From: Martelella mediterranea DSM 17316 | Lineage (GTDB): Bacteria > Pseudomonadota > Alphaproteobacteria > Rhizobiales > Rhizobiaceae | Direction of reading: 5' to 3' | NCBI RefSeq assembly: GCF_002043005.1 | Contig: NZ_CP020332.1 | Coordinates: 194,598-258,597 of the forward strand | Length of the DNA: 64,000 bases | In this document: piece by piece, positions 36,957 through 45,732 of the stretch | Layout of the letters: each line of letters opens with the position of its first letter | Position numbering within the stretch: position 1 is the stretch's first letter | Made by a program: the position numbers and the translations under genes | The notes under the pieces: generated by a model | The model's input: the letters and a program-made list of their open reading frames with translations, nothing else | Database searches by the model: none | What the model was told of the DNA's origin: nothing

Positions 36957-37400
36957 TCAGGCCGGGGCCTGCAATTCCTGCAGCAACCTGGCTGAGGACA
37001 TCACCTCGCGCAGCGGCAGGCTGTCCTGGATCGCGTCCAGCTCGACCGAATAGCTCAGCCCTTGCCCGTCCCAGAACCACCAATAGACAATCTCGCCCTG
37101 CTTGTCGCGGATCGGCATGCGGAAGGTGGGGAACTTGCGCTCGTCCTCGGGCAGCGCGGCGCTGCCCGCCTTTTCATGCGCCAGCCCCAGCCGGTCCAGC
37201 GCCTGTTCCAGCGGGATCATCGCCGTCAGGCGCGGAGCCTGCGCGACATGCGCCTCCAGATCGGAGGGGCGGCTGTCGCTCAGCCCCCGGAACAGGCGCA
37301 CGACGGGCGGGTAGCTTTCGTGCTCATGGGTCAGCTGGGCATAGGCGAGGCCCTGCTCCAGCCGGATCTCGACGATATCGCCGGGTTGGTAACGGCTCAT
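36957..37400 (-). CDS. Uncharacterised 147-aa soluble protein
   Basis: ATG 37400 has an excellent AAGGAGG 4-5 nt upstream. The protein has no signal peptide or membrane segment. It begins MSRYQPGDIVEIRLEQGLAYAQ and contains RLFRGLSDSRPSDLEAHVAQ, FPTFRMPIRDKQGEIVYWWF and WDGQGLSYSVELD. I do not recognise a characterised family. The pattern (small beta-rich start, aromatic C-terminal part) suggests a compact single-domain protein. It is cotranscribed 13 bp after the decarboxylase-like gene. It could be a small catalytic or accessory subunit. Confidence 0.75.
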   Translation of the reverse strand: MSRYQPGDIVEIRLEQGLAYAQLTHEHESYPPVVRLFRGLSDSRPSDLEAHVAQAPRLTAMIPLEQALDRLGLAHEKAGSAALPEDERKFPTFRMPIRDKQGEIVYWWFWDGQGLSYSVELDAIQDSLPLREVMSSARLLQELQAPA

Positions 37401-37413
37401 GGGGCCTCCTTGC

Positions 37414-38406
37414 TCACAGGCTGTAGGCTTCGAGGGTCGAGGGGTGGAACAGCTCGTCGACCTGCACCCGGCGCGGCGAGAGGCCCTGCGCGAAATGGTA
37501 GTCGAGGAATTTGTCGAGCACATGCGCATTGGCGCCGACGCCATAGCTCCAGGGATCGGGGCCCATCAGCGCGCGGGCACGGTTCAGCGTGTCCTCGACG
37601 AAGGGCATCGTCACCTTGGTGGCCGAGGTGTCGTTCAAGGCCTCTTCGGCCAGCTTCTTCGACTCCGAGAACGCCTTGAGCAGCGCTGCGGGCAGAAAGG
37701 GGTATTCCTCGACCAAGGTCCGGCGCACGCCCAGAACGTGCATCACCGGGAAGATGCGGGTCTGGCGGAAATACTCCTCGGCCGCGCCGATGCTGTCGCG
37801 GAACAGGCGGCCGACATGGGGATGGCCCTCGGCAAAGCAGCGCGGCCAGCGCGGGCCGATGAAGCCGTCGATCTCGCCCGCCGCCAGCATGCCGTTCAGC
37901 GTGGCACCCTCGGGCGCCTGCTCGATGGTGATGTCGTCGGGCAGCGTCAGCGCGATCTTTTCCGGGCGGCCCGGCGTGTCCATGCCGCCGCGCACCCAGG
38001 TCACGTCCGAGGGTTTCACGCCGAAATGCTCTTCCAGGATGCCGCGCACCCAGACGTTGGCCGACAGCTGGTACTCGGCGATGCCGATGCGCTTGCCCTT
38101 CAGATCCTCGGGCCGGTCGATGCCGCGGTCGGTGCGGATATAGACCGAGGTATGACGGAACGCGCGGCTCAGGAACACCGGGATCGCGACGTAATGCGGG
38201 TTCCCGCGCGCGACCGAGATCGAATAGGACGACAGCGACAGCTCCGAGATGTCGAAGGCCTCGTGCCGGAAGGCGCGGAAGAACATCTCTTCGGGCGACA
38301 GCAGCATCGGCACGGGATCGACGCCGTCGATCTTGACCCGGCCGTCGACGATGGCCCGCGTGCGGTCGTAATTCCCCATGGCGAGGGAGAGTTTCAGATC
38401 GGACAC
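37414..38406 (-). CDS. pht5: 4,5-dihydroxyphthalate decarboxylase-like protein
   Basis: 330 aa from GTG 38406 with AAAGGAGG 6 nt upstream. It has the family's periplasmic-binding-protein-like fold without a signal peptide: LKLSLAMGNYDRTRAIVDG at the start, EEMFFRAFRHEAFDISELSLSSY, AIPVFLSRAFRHTSVYIRTD, LKGKRIGIAEYQLSANVWVRGIL. This matches Pht5/OphC, which decarboxylates 4,5-dihydroxyphthalate to protocatechuate. It lies 11 bp downstream of the dehydrogenase gene in the order expected for a phthalate operon. Relatives are found in other clusters, so the substrate is inferred from context. Confidence 0.85.
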   Translation of the reverse strand: MSDLKLSLAMGNYDRTRAIVDGRVKIDGVDPVPMLLSPEEMFFRAFRHEAFDISELSLSSYSISVARGNPHYVAIPVFLSRAFRHTSVYIRTDRGIDRPEDLKGKRIGIAEYQLSANVWVRGILEEHFGVKPSDVTWVRGGMDTPGRPEKIALTLPDDITIEQAPEGATLNGMLAAGEIDGFIGPRWPRCFAEGHPHVGRLFRDSIGAAEEYFRQTRIFPVMHVLGVRRTLVEEYPFLPAALLKAFSESKKLAEEALNDTSATKVTMPFVEDTLNRARALMGPDPWSYGVGANAHVLDKFLDYHFAQGLSPRRVQVDELFHPSTLEAYSL

Positions 38407-38417
38407 GTGTTCCTCCT

Positions 38418-39602
38418 TTACGTGATGCCGCATTGGCGCTGCAGATCCACCGGCTGGCCCGAGGCCGCCGATTCCAGGATCGCGTGACAGATTTCGAGGC
38501 TCGCGCGGCCCCAGGCGCCGGTCTGGGCGGGCGCGCGATCCTCGCGCACGGCGCCGACCAGCGCGTCGATGACAGGTCCGCGCGGGGCGGGGCCGAAGGG
38601 CACCTCGACGAAGCGGCGCTCGATGTCGCCGAAGACATCCAGCCCGGCAGGCGTCAGCCGCAGGTCGGCGCGGTCGCACAGCGCGATCACCGGGCCGAAA
38701 TGCTCGTTGTTTTCCGCCTCGATAAGCCCGGCCCCGCTGCCGTAGGTGCGGGTCTGCTTGAGCGCGGCTTCGGCCTCGGCGTCGAGCCCCTGCAAGGCGC
38801 GACGCGCCTTGCCATAGGCGGCGGGGTCCTTGCGCTGGCCCAGCTCGCCCACATTATCCATCCAGACGTCGCTGTCGAAATGCGCGTAGCCGGAATAGGT
38901 CAGGCTGGCGAAGGATCCATTGGCAAAGGCGATGAGCGCGCTGAACGCGCCTTCCGTCGGGCGCGCGGGATCCCAGGCGCCGGTCATCGCGGTGACTCGG
39001 GTGGCAAGGCCACCGGCCAGCCGGCGCACCACGTCGATCTGGTGGATCGCCTGGCTGAACAGGATGCCGCCGCCCTCTTCGGTGCGCAGTTCCTCGGGGC
39101 GCCGGGGGCGGTAGAGGAAATCGGTGTAGTTGAACGCCTGGATCATCCGCAGGGATCCCACCTCACCGCTCTCGATCAGGCGCGCCGCGGCCTCGACTGG
39201 CGGGTCGAAGCTGTGGCTGGGGCCTACGATCAGATGCTTGCTCGAGGCCTCGGCGGCCGCGACCATGCGGTCGGCATCCGCCATCGAGATGGCGATCGGC
39301 TTGTCGACCAGCACATGCTTGCCGGCGGCCAGCGCGGTGCAGACGTGGTCGGCGTGCATCTGGTGCGGCGTGGCGATATAGACCGCCTCCACCTCAGGAT
39401 CGGCGCAAAGCGGCACGATGTCGTCATAGGTCCGACCGCCGAACTCGGCCTCGAACGCCGCGCGGCTTTCGGCGCGGGGGGCGGCGGCGGCGACCAGTTT
39501 CACGCGCGGATCGGCGGTGAAGGTCGGGATCATCAGCATGAAGCCGCGACCCAGCCCGACGACGCCTAGCCTGACGGGCATTTGCGCGGGCTCAGAGGTC
39601 AA
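38418..39602 (-). CDS. pht4: Gfo/Idh/MocA-family dehydrogenase, likely dihydrodiol dehydrogenase
   Basis: About 394 aa. N-terminal Rossmann fold (RLGVVGLGRGFMLMIPTF), the EKP-like motif as VLVDKPIAISMADADRM, and the C-terminal beta-sheet domain (GGGILFSQAIHQIDVVRRLAGG). Pht4/OphB, which oxidises the cis-4,5-dihydrodiol of phthalate to 4,5-dihydroxyphthalate, belongs to this family. The frame can start at TTG 39602, 11 nt inside the reductase gene with GGGAGG upstream, or at ATG 39581. Operon position directly between reductase and decarboxylase supports the role. Confidence 0.85.
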   Translation of the reverse strand: MTSEPAQMPVRLGVVGLGRGFMLMIPTFTADPRVKLVAAAAPRAESRAAFEAEFGGRTYDDIVPLCADPEVEAVYIATPHQMHADHVCTALAAGKHVLVDKPIAISMADADRMVAAAEASSKHLIVGPSHSFDPPVEAAARLIESGEVGSLRMIQAFNYTDFLYRPRRPEELRTEEGGGILFSQAIHQIDVVRRLAGGLATRVTAMTGAWDPARPTEGAFSALIAFANGSFASLTYSGYAHFDSDVWMDNVGELGQRKDPAAYGKARRALQGLDAEAEAALKQTRTYGSGAGLIEAENNEHFGPVIALCDRADLRLTPAGLDVFGDIERRFVEVPFGPAPRGPVIDALVGAVREDRAPAQTGAWGRASLEICHAILESAASGQPVDLQRQCGIT

Positions 39603-40533
39603 GGACCAGCCTCCCGCCCGAACAGGCGCGCGAGACGCAGATCATGATCTTGTCGGCCTTTTCCTCGTCCATCAGCACCATGTCGCGGTGATCGGCCTCG
39701 CCCTCCAGGAGTCGCGTCTTGCAGGTGCCGCAGGTGCCGCTCTCGCACGAGCTGACGGTCGGGAACCCGGCATCGCGCATAGCCTCGAGGATCGAACGGT
39801 CGGCGGGCACGGTCAGCGTGATGCCGGTCTTCTTCAGCTCGACCTCGAAGGCCTCGTCATCGGCGCGCACAACGTCGACGGGCTTGAAATCCTCGAAGTT
39901 GACGCGGCCTTCCGGCCAATGGCCCGAGATCGCCTCGATCTCGTCCATCAGGGGCTTTGGCCCGCAGCAATAGACATTCAGCTTCTGCGGCTCGGCAAAA
40001 TGGTCCCAGAAATCGTAGATCTTCTCGGGGTCGCCCTCGTCGTGATGGGCCAGGACACGGTCGCCGTAAGCGGTGGTCAGGTCTTCCAGGTAGGCCGCCT
40101 CTTCCGCGCTGCGGCTGAGGTAGATGATGTTGAAATCCTTGCCTTCGCGCTCAAGATGCGCGGCCATGGCCGAGATTGGCGTGACCCCGATGCCGCCCGC
40201 GATAAGCAGGTAGCGCGGCGCGTCGGCCATGGGGAAGTCGTTTTCCGGCGCCTCGACGTTCAGCTCGAACCCCTCGACCGCCTCGTCATGCATCGAGGCC
40301 GAGCCGCCCCGGCTGGCCGGCTCGCGCTTCACGGCGATCTTGTAATGGTCCGGCGCGGTGCCGTCGTTGACCAGCGAATAGCGCCGCATTGCCCCCGAGG
40401 GCGTCTCGACCGTGACATGCGCGCCGGGCGTGAATCCGGGCAGCGCGCCCTCTTCCATCGGAACCAGCGTGAATTCGGTGATCTGCGGGGTCAGCGCGCG
40501 TCTTGCACCGACGCGCATCCTGATGAGCTCCAT
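39592..40533 (-). CDS. pht2: Phthalate-dioxygenase-type reductase (class IA)
   Basis: 313 aa in the order flavin domain (MRRYSLVND near residue 55), NAD(H) domain (RYLLIAGGIGVTPISAMAAH and VYCCGPKPLMDEIE), and C-terminal plant-type [2Fe-2S] domain with C263, C268, C271 and C299 (CESGTCGTCKTRLLEG). This FMN-NAD-ferredoxin order is that of phthalate dioxygenase reductase, which passes electrons from NADH to the Rieske oxygenase. First gene of the minus-strand operon, divergent from the oxygenase gene, with a strong promoter carrying the shared operator. Confidence 0.92.
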   Translation of the reverse strand: MELIRMRVGARRALTPQITEFTLVPMEEGALPGFTPGAHVTVETPSGAMRRYSLVNDGTAPDHYKIAVKREPASRGGSASMHDEAVEGFELNVEAPENDFPMADAPRYLLIAGGIGVTPISAMAAHLEREGKDFNIIYLSRSAEEAAYLEDLTTAYGDRVLAHHDEGDPEKIYDFWDHFAEPQKLNVYCCGPKPLMDEIEAISGHWPEGRVNFEDFKPVDVVRADDEAFEVELKKTGITLTVPADRSILEAMRDAGFPTVSSCESGTCGTCKTRLLEGEADHRDMVLMDEEKADKIMICVSRACSGGRLVLDL

Positions 40534-40568
40534 TCGCCCCTCCCAAAAAACGTGTATCTGCCCTTGCT

Positions 40569-40597
40569 CATTTAGATAGCTAAGTATATGTTGTCAA
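40569..40597 (-). promoter_or_regulatory. Promoter of the reductase operon with shared TTAGCTATCTAA operator
   Basis: On the minus strand TTGACA (40597-40592) and TAAATG (40574-40569) are 17 bp apart. CTTAGCTATCTAA (40584-40572) fills the spacer and overlaps the -10, a position suited to repression. The plus strand of the same region leads to the Rieske gene. Confidence 0.75.
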
Positions 40598-40645
40598 GCA
40601 TTCGAGATTGGCCTTCACGGGCCCGGGCCGCAGGAGGAGTACGAG

Positions 40646-41923
40646 ATGCTGACCCCCGAAGAGAACGAAGTCCTGACCCGCGTGACGGGTGACGCGCCGA
40701 TGGCGAAACTGATGCGTCAGCACTGGACGCCGGTCTGCCTGATGGAAGAAGTGGCGGAGAACGACGGCAAGCCGCTGCGCGTCGAAGTGCTTGGCGAATC
40801 CTACGTCGCGTTCCGTGATACCAAGGGCCGTCTCGGCATGCTCGACGAGCTCTGCCCGCACCGCAAAGCCTCGCTGGTCTACGGTCGCAACGAGGATTGC
40901 GGCCTGCGCTGCCTGTACCACGGATGGAAGATGGATGTGGACGGCAACGTCGTCGCCATGTCGTCCGAGCCCGAGGGCAGCCCGCTGATGGACAAGGTCA
41001 AGGCCCGTTCCTACCCGGTGCGCGAATGGGGCGGTTTCGTCTGGGCGTGGCTCGGCGACAAGACCGACATGCCGGAGTTCCAGCCCCCCGCCTTCGCCCC
41101 AACCGAAGACACCCCGGTCGCCATCCTGAAGATCCGTGTCCCCGCCAACTGGGCGCAGATCCACGAAGGACAGATCGACAGCGCGCATTCCTCGTCGCTG
41201 CATTCATCAACGATGAAACCGGCCCGCGTGGAAAGTGCCGCAGCCGATGACAAATCGTGGTACCGCCCGTCGACCGACAAATCGCCGCGCATGCAGACCG
41301 AGACCACCAGCTACGGCTTCCACTACGCAGCGATCCGCAAGCCGATCAAGAACGCAGCAACGCATCATTACCTGCGCATCACCGAGTTCGTGGCGCCATA
41401 CTACTCGCTGATCCCGCCCAACAACGCCTACAAGGTCGCCAGCGTCATCGTGCCGATCAACGACGACGAGACTGCGTTCCACTTCCTCGCCTTCGGCGGC
41501 CCGAAAGTGCCCTCGACCGAGGAATGGCGCGCCTTCAACCACGCTGTTCCGGGCAAGGACCTGGATGAGAAGTGGCGCACGCTTCGGACGCTGGACAACG
41601 ACTTCAAGCAGGACCGCGAGCTGATGAAGGAAGGCCACTTCACCGGCGTTCCGGGCATCCCGAACGAGGACATCATCATGTGGGTGTCGATGGGCAGCCG
41701 CGTGCAGCGCCATACCGACGTGCTGGGCGCCTCGGACCTCGCCATCGTCGAGTTCCGCCGACTGATGACCGACGCCGCGCAGAAGGTGGCCGAGGGCGGC
41801 CCGGCGATCGGCACCGCGAGCTTCGCGCTGCAGTCGCGCATCGCCTCGCACGAGGGGGTCTATCCCAAGGATGTCGACTGGCGCACGCTGGTCGCCCATG
41901 ACCCGGCCGAAGCGGCCGAGTGA
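40646..41923 (+). CDS. pht3: Rieske oxygenase, phthalate 4,5-dioxygenase-type oxygenase subunit
   Basis: 425 aa. ATG 40646 follows GGAGGAG. Rieske [2Fe-2S] ligands C70, H72, C89 and H92 (CPHR...CLYHGW), and mononuclear iron site D178-H181-H186 (IHEGQIDSAHSSSLHSS). The sequence is of the phthalate 4,5-dioxygenase/vanillate-demethylase-like alpha-only type, which adds both O atoms to the ring or demethylates. The divergent reductase, Gfo/Idh dehydrogenase and decarboxylase genes favour phthalate or a close analogue. A strong terminator follows. Confidence 0.9.
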   Translation: MLTPEENEVLTRVTGDAPMAKLMRQHWTPVCLMEEVAENDGKPLRVEVLGESYVAFRDTKGRLGMLDELCPHRKASLVYGRNEDCGLRCLYHGWKMDVDGNVVAMSSEPEGSPLMDKVKARSYPVREWGGFVWAWLGDKTDMPEFQPPAFAPTEDTPVAILKIRVPANWAQIHEGQIDSAHSSSLHSSTMKPARVESAAADDKSWYRPSTDKSPRMQTETTSYGFHYAAIRKPIKNAATHHYLRITEFVAPYYSLIPPNNAYKVASVIVPINDDETAFHFLAFGGPKVPSTEEWRAFNHAVPGKDLDEKWRTLRTLDNDFKQDRELMKEGHFTGVPGIPNEDIIMWVSMGSRVQRHTDVLGASDLAIVEFRRLMTDAAQKVAEGGPAIGTASFALQSRIASHEGVYPKDVDWRTLVAHDPAEAAE

Positions 41924-41960
41924 CGCGCTGGCGCTTTCCTCCCAAGGCGCACGCAGGGAA

Positions 41961-41992
41961 GGCCCGCACGAGCAATCGTGCGGGCCTTTTTT
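41961..41992 (+). terminator. Rho-independent terminator of the Rieske gene
   Basis: Perfect 11-bp stem GGCCCGCACGA/TCGTGCGGGCC, loop GCAA, then six T residues. Confidence 0.93.
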
Positions 41993-42023
41993 CATGGTCT
42001 TGTTCAGAGTTGCGCGCGCCTCT

Positions 42024-42815
42024 TCAGACGGTTTCGAGGCGCGCCGCCAGCTCCGCCGACGTCCGGCGCAGCAGCTCGGAGAGTTCATCCGCGCGGCGTG
42101 ATATGCGCTCCGTCGGCCCATGAATCCCGATGCCCAGCGGGCGTGCGTGCCCCGGCGGCACCGGGATCAGCGTCGACATCATAGACGCATCCCAATGCAC
42201 CGTGCGGTGCGTCGGAATGTCCAGCAGGTCGCGCGCGTGCAGGATCGACACGTCGGTATCACGATTGGCGTCGAGCACCGCCTCGAAGGCCGCCTGGGGG
42301 TAGTCGCGCGGCGAGATCAGCCCCTCGGCCACGGTGCGGCGGTAGATCTGCAGCGCCACCGGCCGCGGCGCGCGCGCCAGCATCAGCCAGCCGGTGCCGT
42401 TCTGCACCATCAGCCGCCGGTCGCCCGCGCGGATATGGGTGTTGCGCCCCTCCTGCCGGTGCAGCGAGGTGACGTAATCGACATGCAGGTCGGCGGGCGC
42501 GGCCAGCACCACCGGCTCGCCCGCAGCCTCGCGCAGACGGCACAGGGCATCGAACAGCACGGTCTGCTCATAATCGTCGACCTGCATCCAGCCCGTCAAC
42601 GTCTGCAGCCGGGGCCCGGGGAGATAGGCATGGGTCGCGGGATCGAGCGTCATGTAACCCATGTCCAGCATTGTACGCAAAAGCGCGGTCAGGCTGGAAA
42701 CCGGATAGCCGAGCGCGGCGCCCAGTTCGTGCAGCCGGGCAGGCTGTCGGTGACTGGCGAAGAACTCGAGGATCTCGAACACCCGCGCGGCGGATTTCAC
42801 CTTGTCTGCGGTCAT
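42024..42815 (-). CDS. IclR-family transcriptional regulator (second)
   Basis: 263 aa from ATG 42815 with GCAGGAGAG just upstream. Winged HTH (SAARVFEILEFFASHRQPARLHEL...YPVSSLTALLRTMLDMGYMTLD) and an IclR effector domain (PADLHVDYVTSLHRQEGRN, ... VPPGHARPLGIGIHGPTERI). It is divergent from the hydroxyacyl-CoA dehydrogenase gene and could control it or the adjacent TRAP/aldehyde dehydrogenase operon. Convergent with the Rieske gene. Confidence 0.88.
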   Translation of the reverse strand: MTADKVKSAARVFEILEFFASHRQPARLHELGAALGYPVSSLTALLRTMLDMGYMTLDPATHAYLPGPRLQTLTGWMQVDDYEQTVLFDALCRLREAAGEPVVLAAPADLHVDYVTSLHRQEGRNTHIRAGDRRLMVQNGTGWLMLARAPRPVALQIYRRTVAEGLISPRDYPQAAFEAVLDANRDTDVSILHARDLLDIPTHRTVHWDASMMSTLIPVPPGHARPLGIGIHGPTERISRRADELSELLRRTSAELAARLETV

Positions 42816-43153
42816 CTCTCCTGCCCTTCCGATTCACACGACTCGGCGACCCGTACCGGCCAGCTCCGTCCTGTCCCAATCTAGGCGAATCGGCGCGCTG
42901 CGGAAAGGGTTCGCGACGCGGCCCCGGCGGATGTCCCGCAGCCGGCGCACGGGACTACGGGCAGAATTCACATCCTCGAAATATCCGCCGTGCGGGGCGG
43001 TTGGCGTTGACCGGAGGCCCGATTTCGCAAGGCTGTCGGCAAGGGAGACGGCGGGATGCGCGCGCGATGGCGCAGCGGCACGGCCCTCCCCGTTCATCCC
43101 TTTCGGCAGGCGGCCGGCACGCCCCGACCGCCCCTGACACCAGACGAGGTTCC
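42816..43153. other. Divergent intergenic region between iclR and the hydroxyacyl-CoA dehydrogenase gene
   Basis: 338 bp of high-GC sequence. It presumably holds both promoters. No copy of the TTAGATAGCTAA site and no convincing ORF or palindrome was seen. Confidence 0.4.
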
Positions 43154-44140
43154 ATGCCCGACACCGCCCCCTCCATCCCCCGCCCGCCGTCGTCCGGCAC
43201 GATCTGCGTCGTCGGCGCGGGCTTCATGGGCTGCGTGATCGCCACGCTCTATGCCCACCACGGCCATGATGTCGCGCTGTGCGACATGAATACCGAGTTG
43301 CTGGCCAGCTTTGCCGAGCGCGCGCGCCCGATCGCCGCGACCTTCGCAGACGACCCGGCCGCCGTCGACGCGATGCTGGCGCGTGTGCGCACCGAGCCCT
43401 CGCTGGCCGAGGCCGTGAAGGGCGCATTCATGGTGCACGAGGCGGTGCAGGAGAAGCTCGAGACCAAGCAGGCGCTGTTCGCCGAATTGGACGCGTTCTG
43501 CCCGCCCGAGGTGGTGCTGGCCACCAACACCTCGTCGCTGTTGCTGTCGGACATCGGCGCCAAGGTGAACGGCAAGCAACGGATCCTGGGCCTGCACTAT
43601 ATCACGCCCGGGCACATCATCCGCTCGATCGAGGTGATCCACGCCGATTTCACCCCGGCGTCGCTGGTGGAATGGGGCCGGGCCTTCGTCGAATCCATCG
43701 ATCACGTGGGCGTCGCCTGCGGGGAGCGGCCGGGCTTCCTGATCAACAAGATCCAGTTCGCCATGCTGACCGAGATCTATCGCCTGATGGACGAAGGCAT
43801 CGCCAGCCGCGACGATATCGACGCGGCCGTGCGGCTGAGCATCGGGCCGCGCCTCGCGCTGTGGGGGCCGCTGCTGACCGAGGATCTGATCGTGTCGAAG
43901 GCGACGGCGCTGGCCGTCACGGATTCGCTGTACCACCAGACCGGGGACGAGAACTACAAGGGCCGCAAGGCGCTGCGCGACCTGGTCGAGGCCGGGCACA
44001 TGGGCGCGATCACCGGACGCGGCTGGTACGAGTACGACGCGCCCTATGCCGAGATCGTCTTGGAGCGCGACCGCCAGCTGACAGACCTCCTGGAGTGGCT
44101 GCGGGAGCGCGACCCGGTGGGCCGGCTGGCGCCCCGCTGA
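43154..44140 (+). CDS. 3-hydroxyacyl-CoA dehydrogenase-type NAD-dependent enzyme
   Basis: 328 aa from ATG 43154 (GAGG upstream). Rossmann motif TICVVGAGFMGCVIATLYAHHGHDVALCDMN at the N-terminus; ATNTSSLLLSDIGAK and GLHYITPGHIIRSIEVIHADFT match the catalytic-His loop of HAD (usual form GMHFFNPV); GERPGFLINKIQFAML and the C-terminal helical domain complete the fold. Not fused to a hydratase. Substrate may be a short hydroxy acid or CoA ester rather than a fatty acyl-CoA. Ends in a shared bidirectional terminator with the convergent aldehyde dehydrogenase gene. Confidence 0.88.
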   Translation: MPDTAPSIPRPPSSGTICVVGAGFMGCVIATLYAHHGHDVALCDMNTELLASFAERARPIAATFADDPAAVDAMLARVRTEPSLAEAVKGAFMVHEAVQEKLETKQALFAELDAFCPPEVVLATNTSSLLLSDIGAKVNGKQRILGLHYITPGHIIRSIEVIHADFTPASLVEWGRAFVESIDHVGVACGERPGFLINKIQFAMLTEIYRLMDEGIASRDDIDAAVRLSIGPRLALWGPLLTEDLIVSKATALAVTDSLYHQTGDENYKGRKALRDLVEAGHMGAITGRGWYEYDAPYAEIVLERDRQLTDLLEWLRERDPVGRLAPR

Positions 44141-44149
44141 GACACGAAA

Positions 44150-44180
44150 AAGGGGGCGGATGATCCGCCCCCTTTCCTTT
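44150..44180. terminator. Bidirectional terminator
   Basis: AAGGGGGCGGA-TGA-TCCGCCCCCTT, 11-bp stem with a 3-nt loop, T-rich downstream on the plus strand (TTTCCTTTT) and on the minus strand (TTTTTCG). It serves the convergent dehydrogenase genes. Confidence 0.88.
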
Positions 44181-44201
44181 TGCCACAGTCCGGATAAAGG
44201 C

Positions 44202-45662
44202 TTACTGGCCGCCCAGGTTGATGTGGATGTTCTTCTCCTGCGTGAACGAGATCAGCTCGCCGATCCCCTCCTCGCGCCCGAGGCCCGACTGCTTGTAGCC
44301 GCCGAAGGGCGCACCCAGGAAGTGCCGCCCGACCTCGTTGATCCAGACGAAGCCGGCCTCCGCGCGGGCCGCCGCGCGATGCGCCGTGGCCAGGTCCTTC
44401 GACCAGATCGAGCAGGTCAGGCCCACGTCTAGGCCATTCACCTCGTCCATCATTGCCCCCTCGTCCGACCAGCGGCGCAGCACCAGCACCGGGCCGAAAA
44501 TCTCCTCCCTGGCGACGCGCATGTCCGGTGTGACATCGGCGAAGATCGTCGGTTCGACGAAGCAGCCGTCCGCCATCGCGCCCTCGGTCACCGCGTTGCC
44601 GCCGGTGACGACGCGCGCGCCCTCTGCCTTGCCCGAGGCGATGTAGCCCATCACCCGATCGAAATGCTCGCGCCCGACCAGCGCGCCCATTGTCGTCGCG
44701 GGGTCGGTCGGCATGCCCGGCTTGAAGCGCGACACAGCCGCCGCCAGCCGCTCGACGACCGCGTCGTGCAGGTCGTCATGCAGGAAGGCGCGGCTGGTCG
44801 AGCCGCAGCTCTGCCCGCACCAGCTGAAGTTCATGCCCGCGACGATGGCGTTGGCCACCTTGTCGGGGTCGCTGTCCGGATAGGCGATCAGGGCGTTCTT
44901 GCCGCCCAGCTCCAGCAGCACCGGCTTCAGCGTGTCGCTGGCCGCGCGCATCACCGCGCGCCCGGCCCCCACCGAGCCGATCAACGTGACCTTGTCGACA
45001 CCCTTTTGCGAGGCCAGCGCCGCGCCCGCCTCCGTCCCGCCGGGGAGCACGGTAAAGACACCCTTGGGCAGCAGGCCGTCGATCAGCTCGGCCAGCCTCA
45101 GCGCCGAGAGCGGCGCCTGCACCGGAGGCTTGATGATGACCGCGTTGCCCGCAGCCAGCGGTGCGCCCATCTTGCCGCCGCAGAACATCAGCGGGTGGTT
45201 GAACGCCAGGATCCGCGCCACCACGCCCAACGGCTCGCGCAGGGTCATGTTGATGCGCTCGGGGCCCATCGGGATGGTGTCGCCCTTCATCTCGGTGACG
45301 AGGCCGGCAAAGAATTCCATCTGCGCCGCGGCGACACCCGCGTCGCCGCGCATTTCGGTATAGGGGTTGCCGCAATTGGCGGAATCCAGCAGCGCCAGCT
45401 CGTCGCCATGCTTGCGGATGATGGCGGCGATCTCCTTCAGCACGCGCGCGCGCTCCAGGGGCGCCACGTCGCGCCATTCGCGGAAGCCCGCGCGGGCGCT
45501 GGCCACGGCCGCGTCCACGTCCGCTTCGCCCGCCGTGGCGACCTGCGCCAGCACCTTGCCGGTGGCCGGATCGAAGGTGGGATCGGTGCGGCCGGATTGT
45601 GCCGCGTGCCATGCATTGCCGTAGTAGAGCCCGAGGTTCGCGGGCAGGGTCGGTTCGAGCAT
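44202..45662 (-). CDS. NAD(P)-dependent aldehyde dehydrogenase
   Basis: 486 aa, the standard size. Catalytic Glu in LLELGGKNALIAYPDSD, nucleophilic Cys in NFSWCGQSCGSTSRAF, cofactor segment KVTLIGSVGAGRAVM and C-terminal PFGGYKQSGLGREEGI. Among families it looks most like betaine/semialdehyde dehydrogenases. ATG 45662 follows CTAGGAGGG. It is downstream of dctPQM in the same direction, so transport and aldehyde oxidation are probably one operon. Confidence 0.92.
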   Translation of the reverse strand: MLEPTLPANLGLYYGNAWHAAQSGRTDPTFDPATGKVLAQVATAGEADVDAAVASARAGFREWRDVAPLERARVLKEIAAIIRKHGDELALLDSANCGNPYTEMRGDAGVAAAQMEFFAGLVTEMKGDTIPMGPERINMTLREPLGVVARILAFNHPLMFCGGKMGAPLAAGNAVIIKPPVQAPLSALRLAELIDGLLPKGVFTVLPGGTEAGAALASQKGVDKVTLIGSVGAGRAVMRAASDTLKPVLLELGGKNALIAYPDSDPDKVANAIVAGMNFSWCGQSCGSTSRAFLHDDLHDAVVERLAAAVSRFKPGMPTDPATTMGALVGREHFDRVMGYIASGKAEGARVVTGGNAVTEGAMADGCFVEPTIFADVTPDMRVAREEIFGPVLVLRRWSDEGAMMDEVNGLDVGLTCSIWSKDLATAHRAAARAEAGFVWINEVGRHFLGAPFGGYKQSGLGREEGIGELISFTQEKNIHINLGGQ

Positions 45663-45732
45663 GGAGCCCTCCTAGTCTTACAGATGGCGTCTCAGGAAAG
45701 GCGGGCGACCGGGGCCGCCGCGCCGAGGGTTG

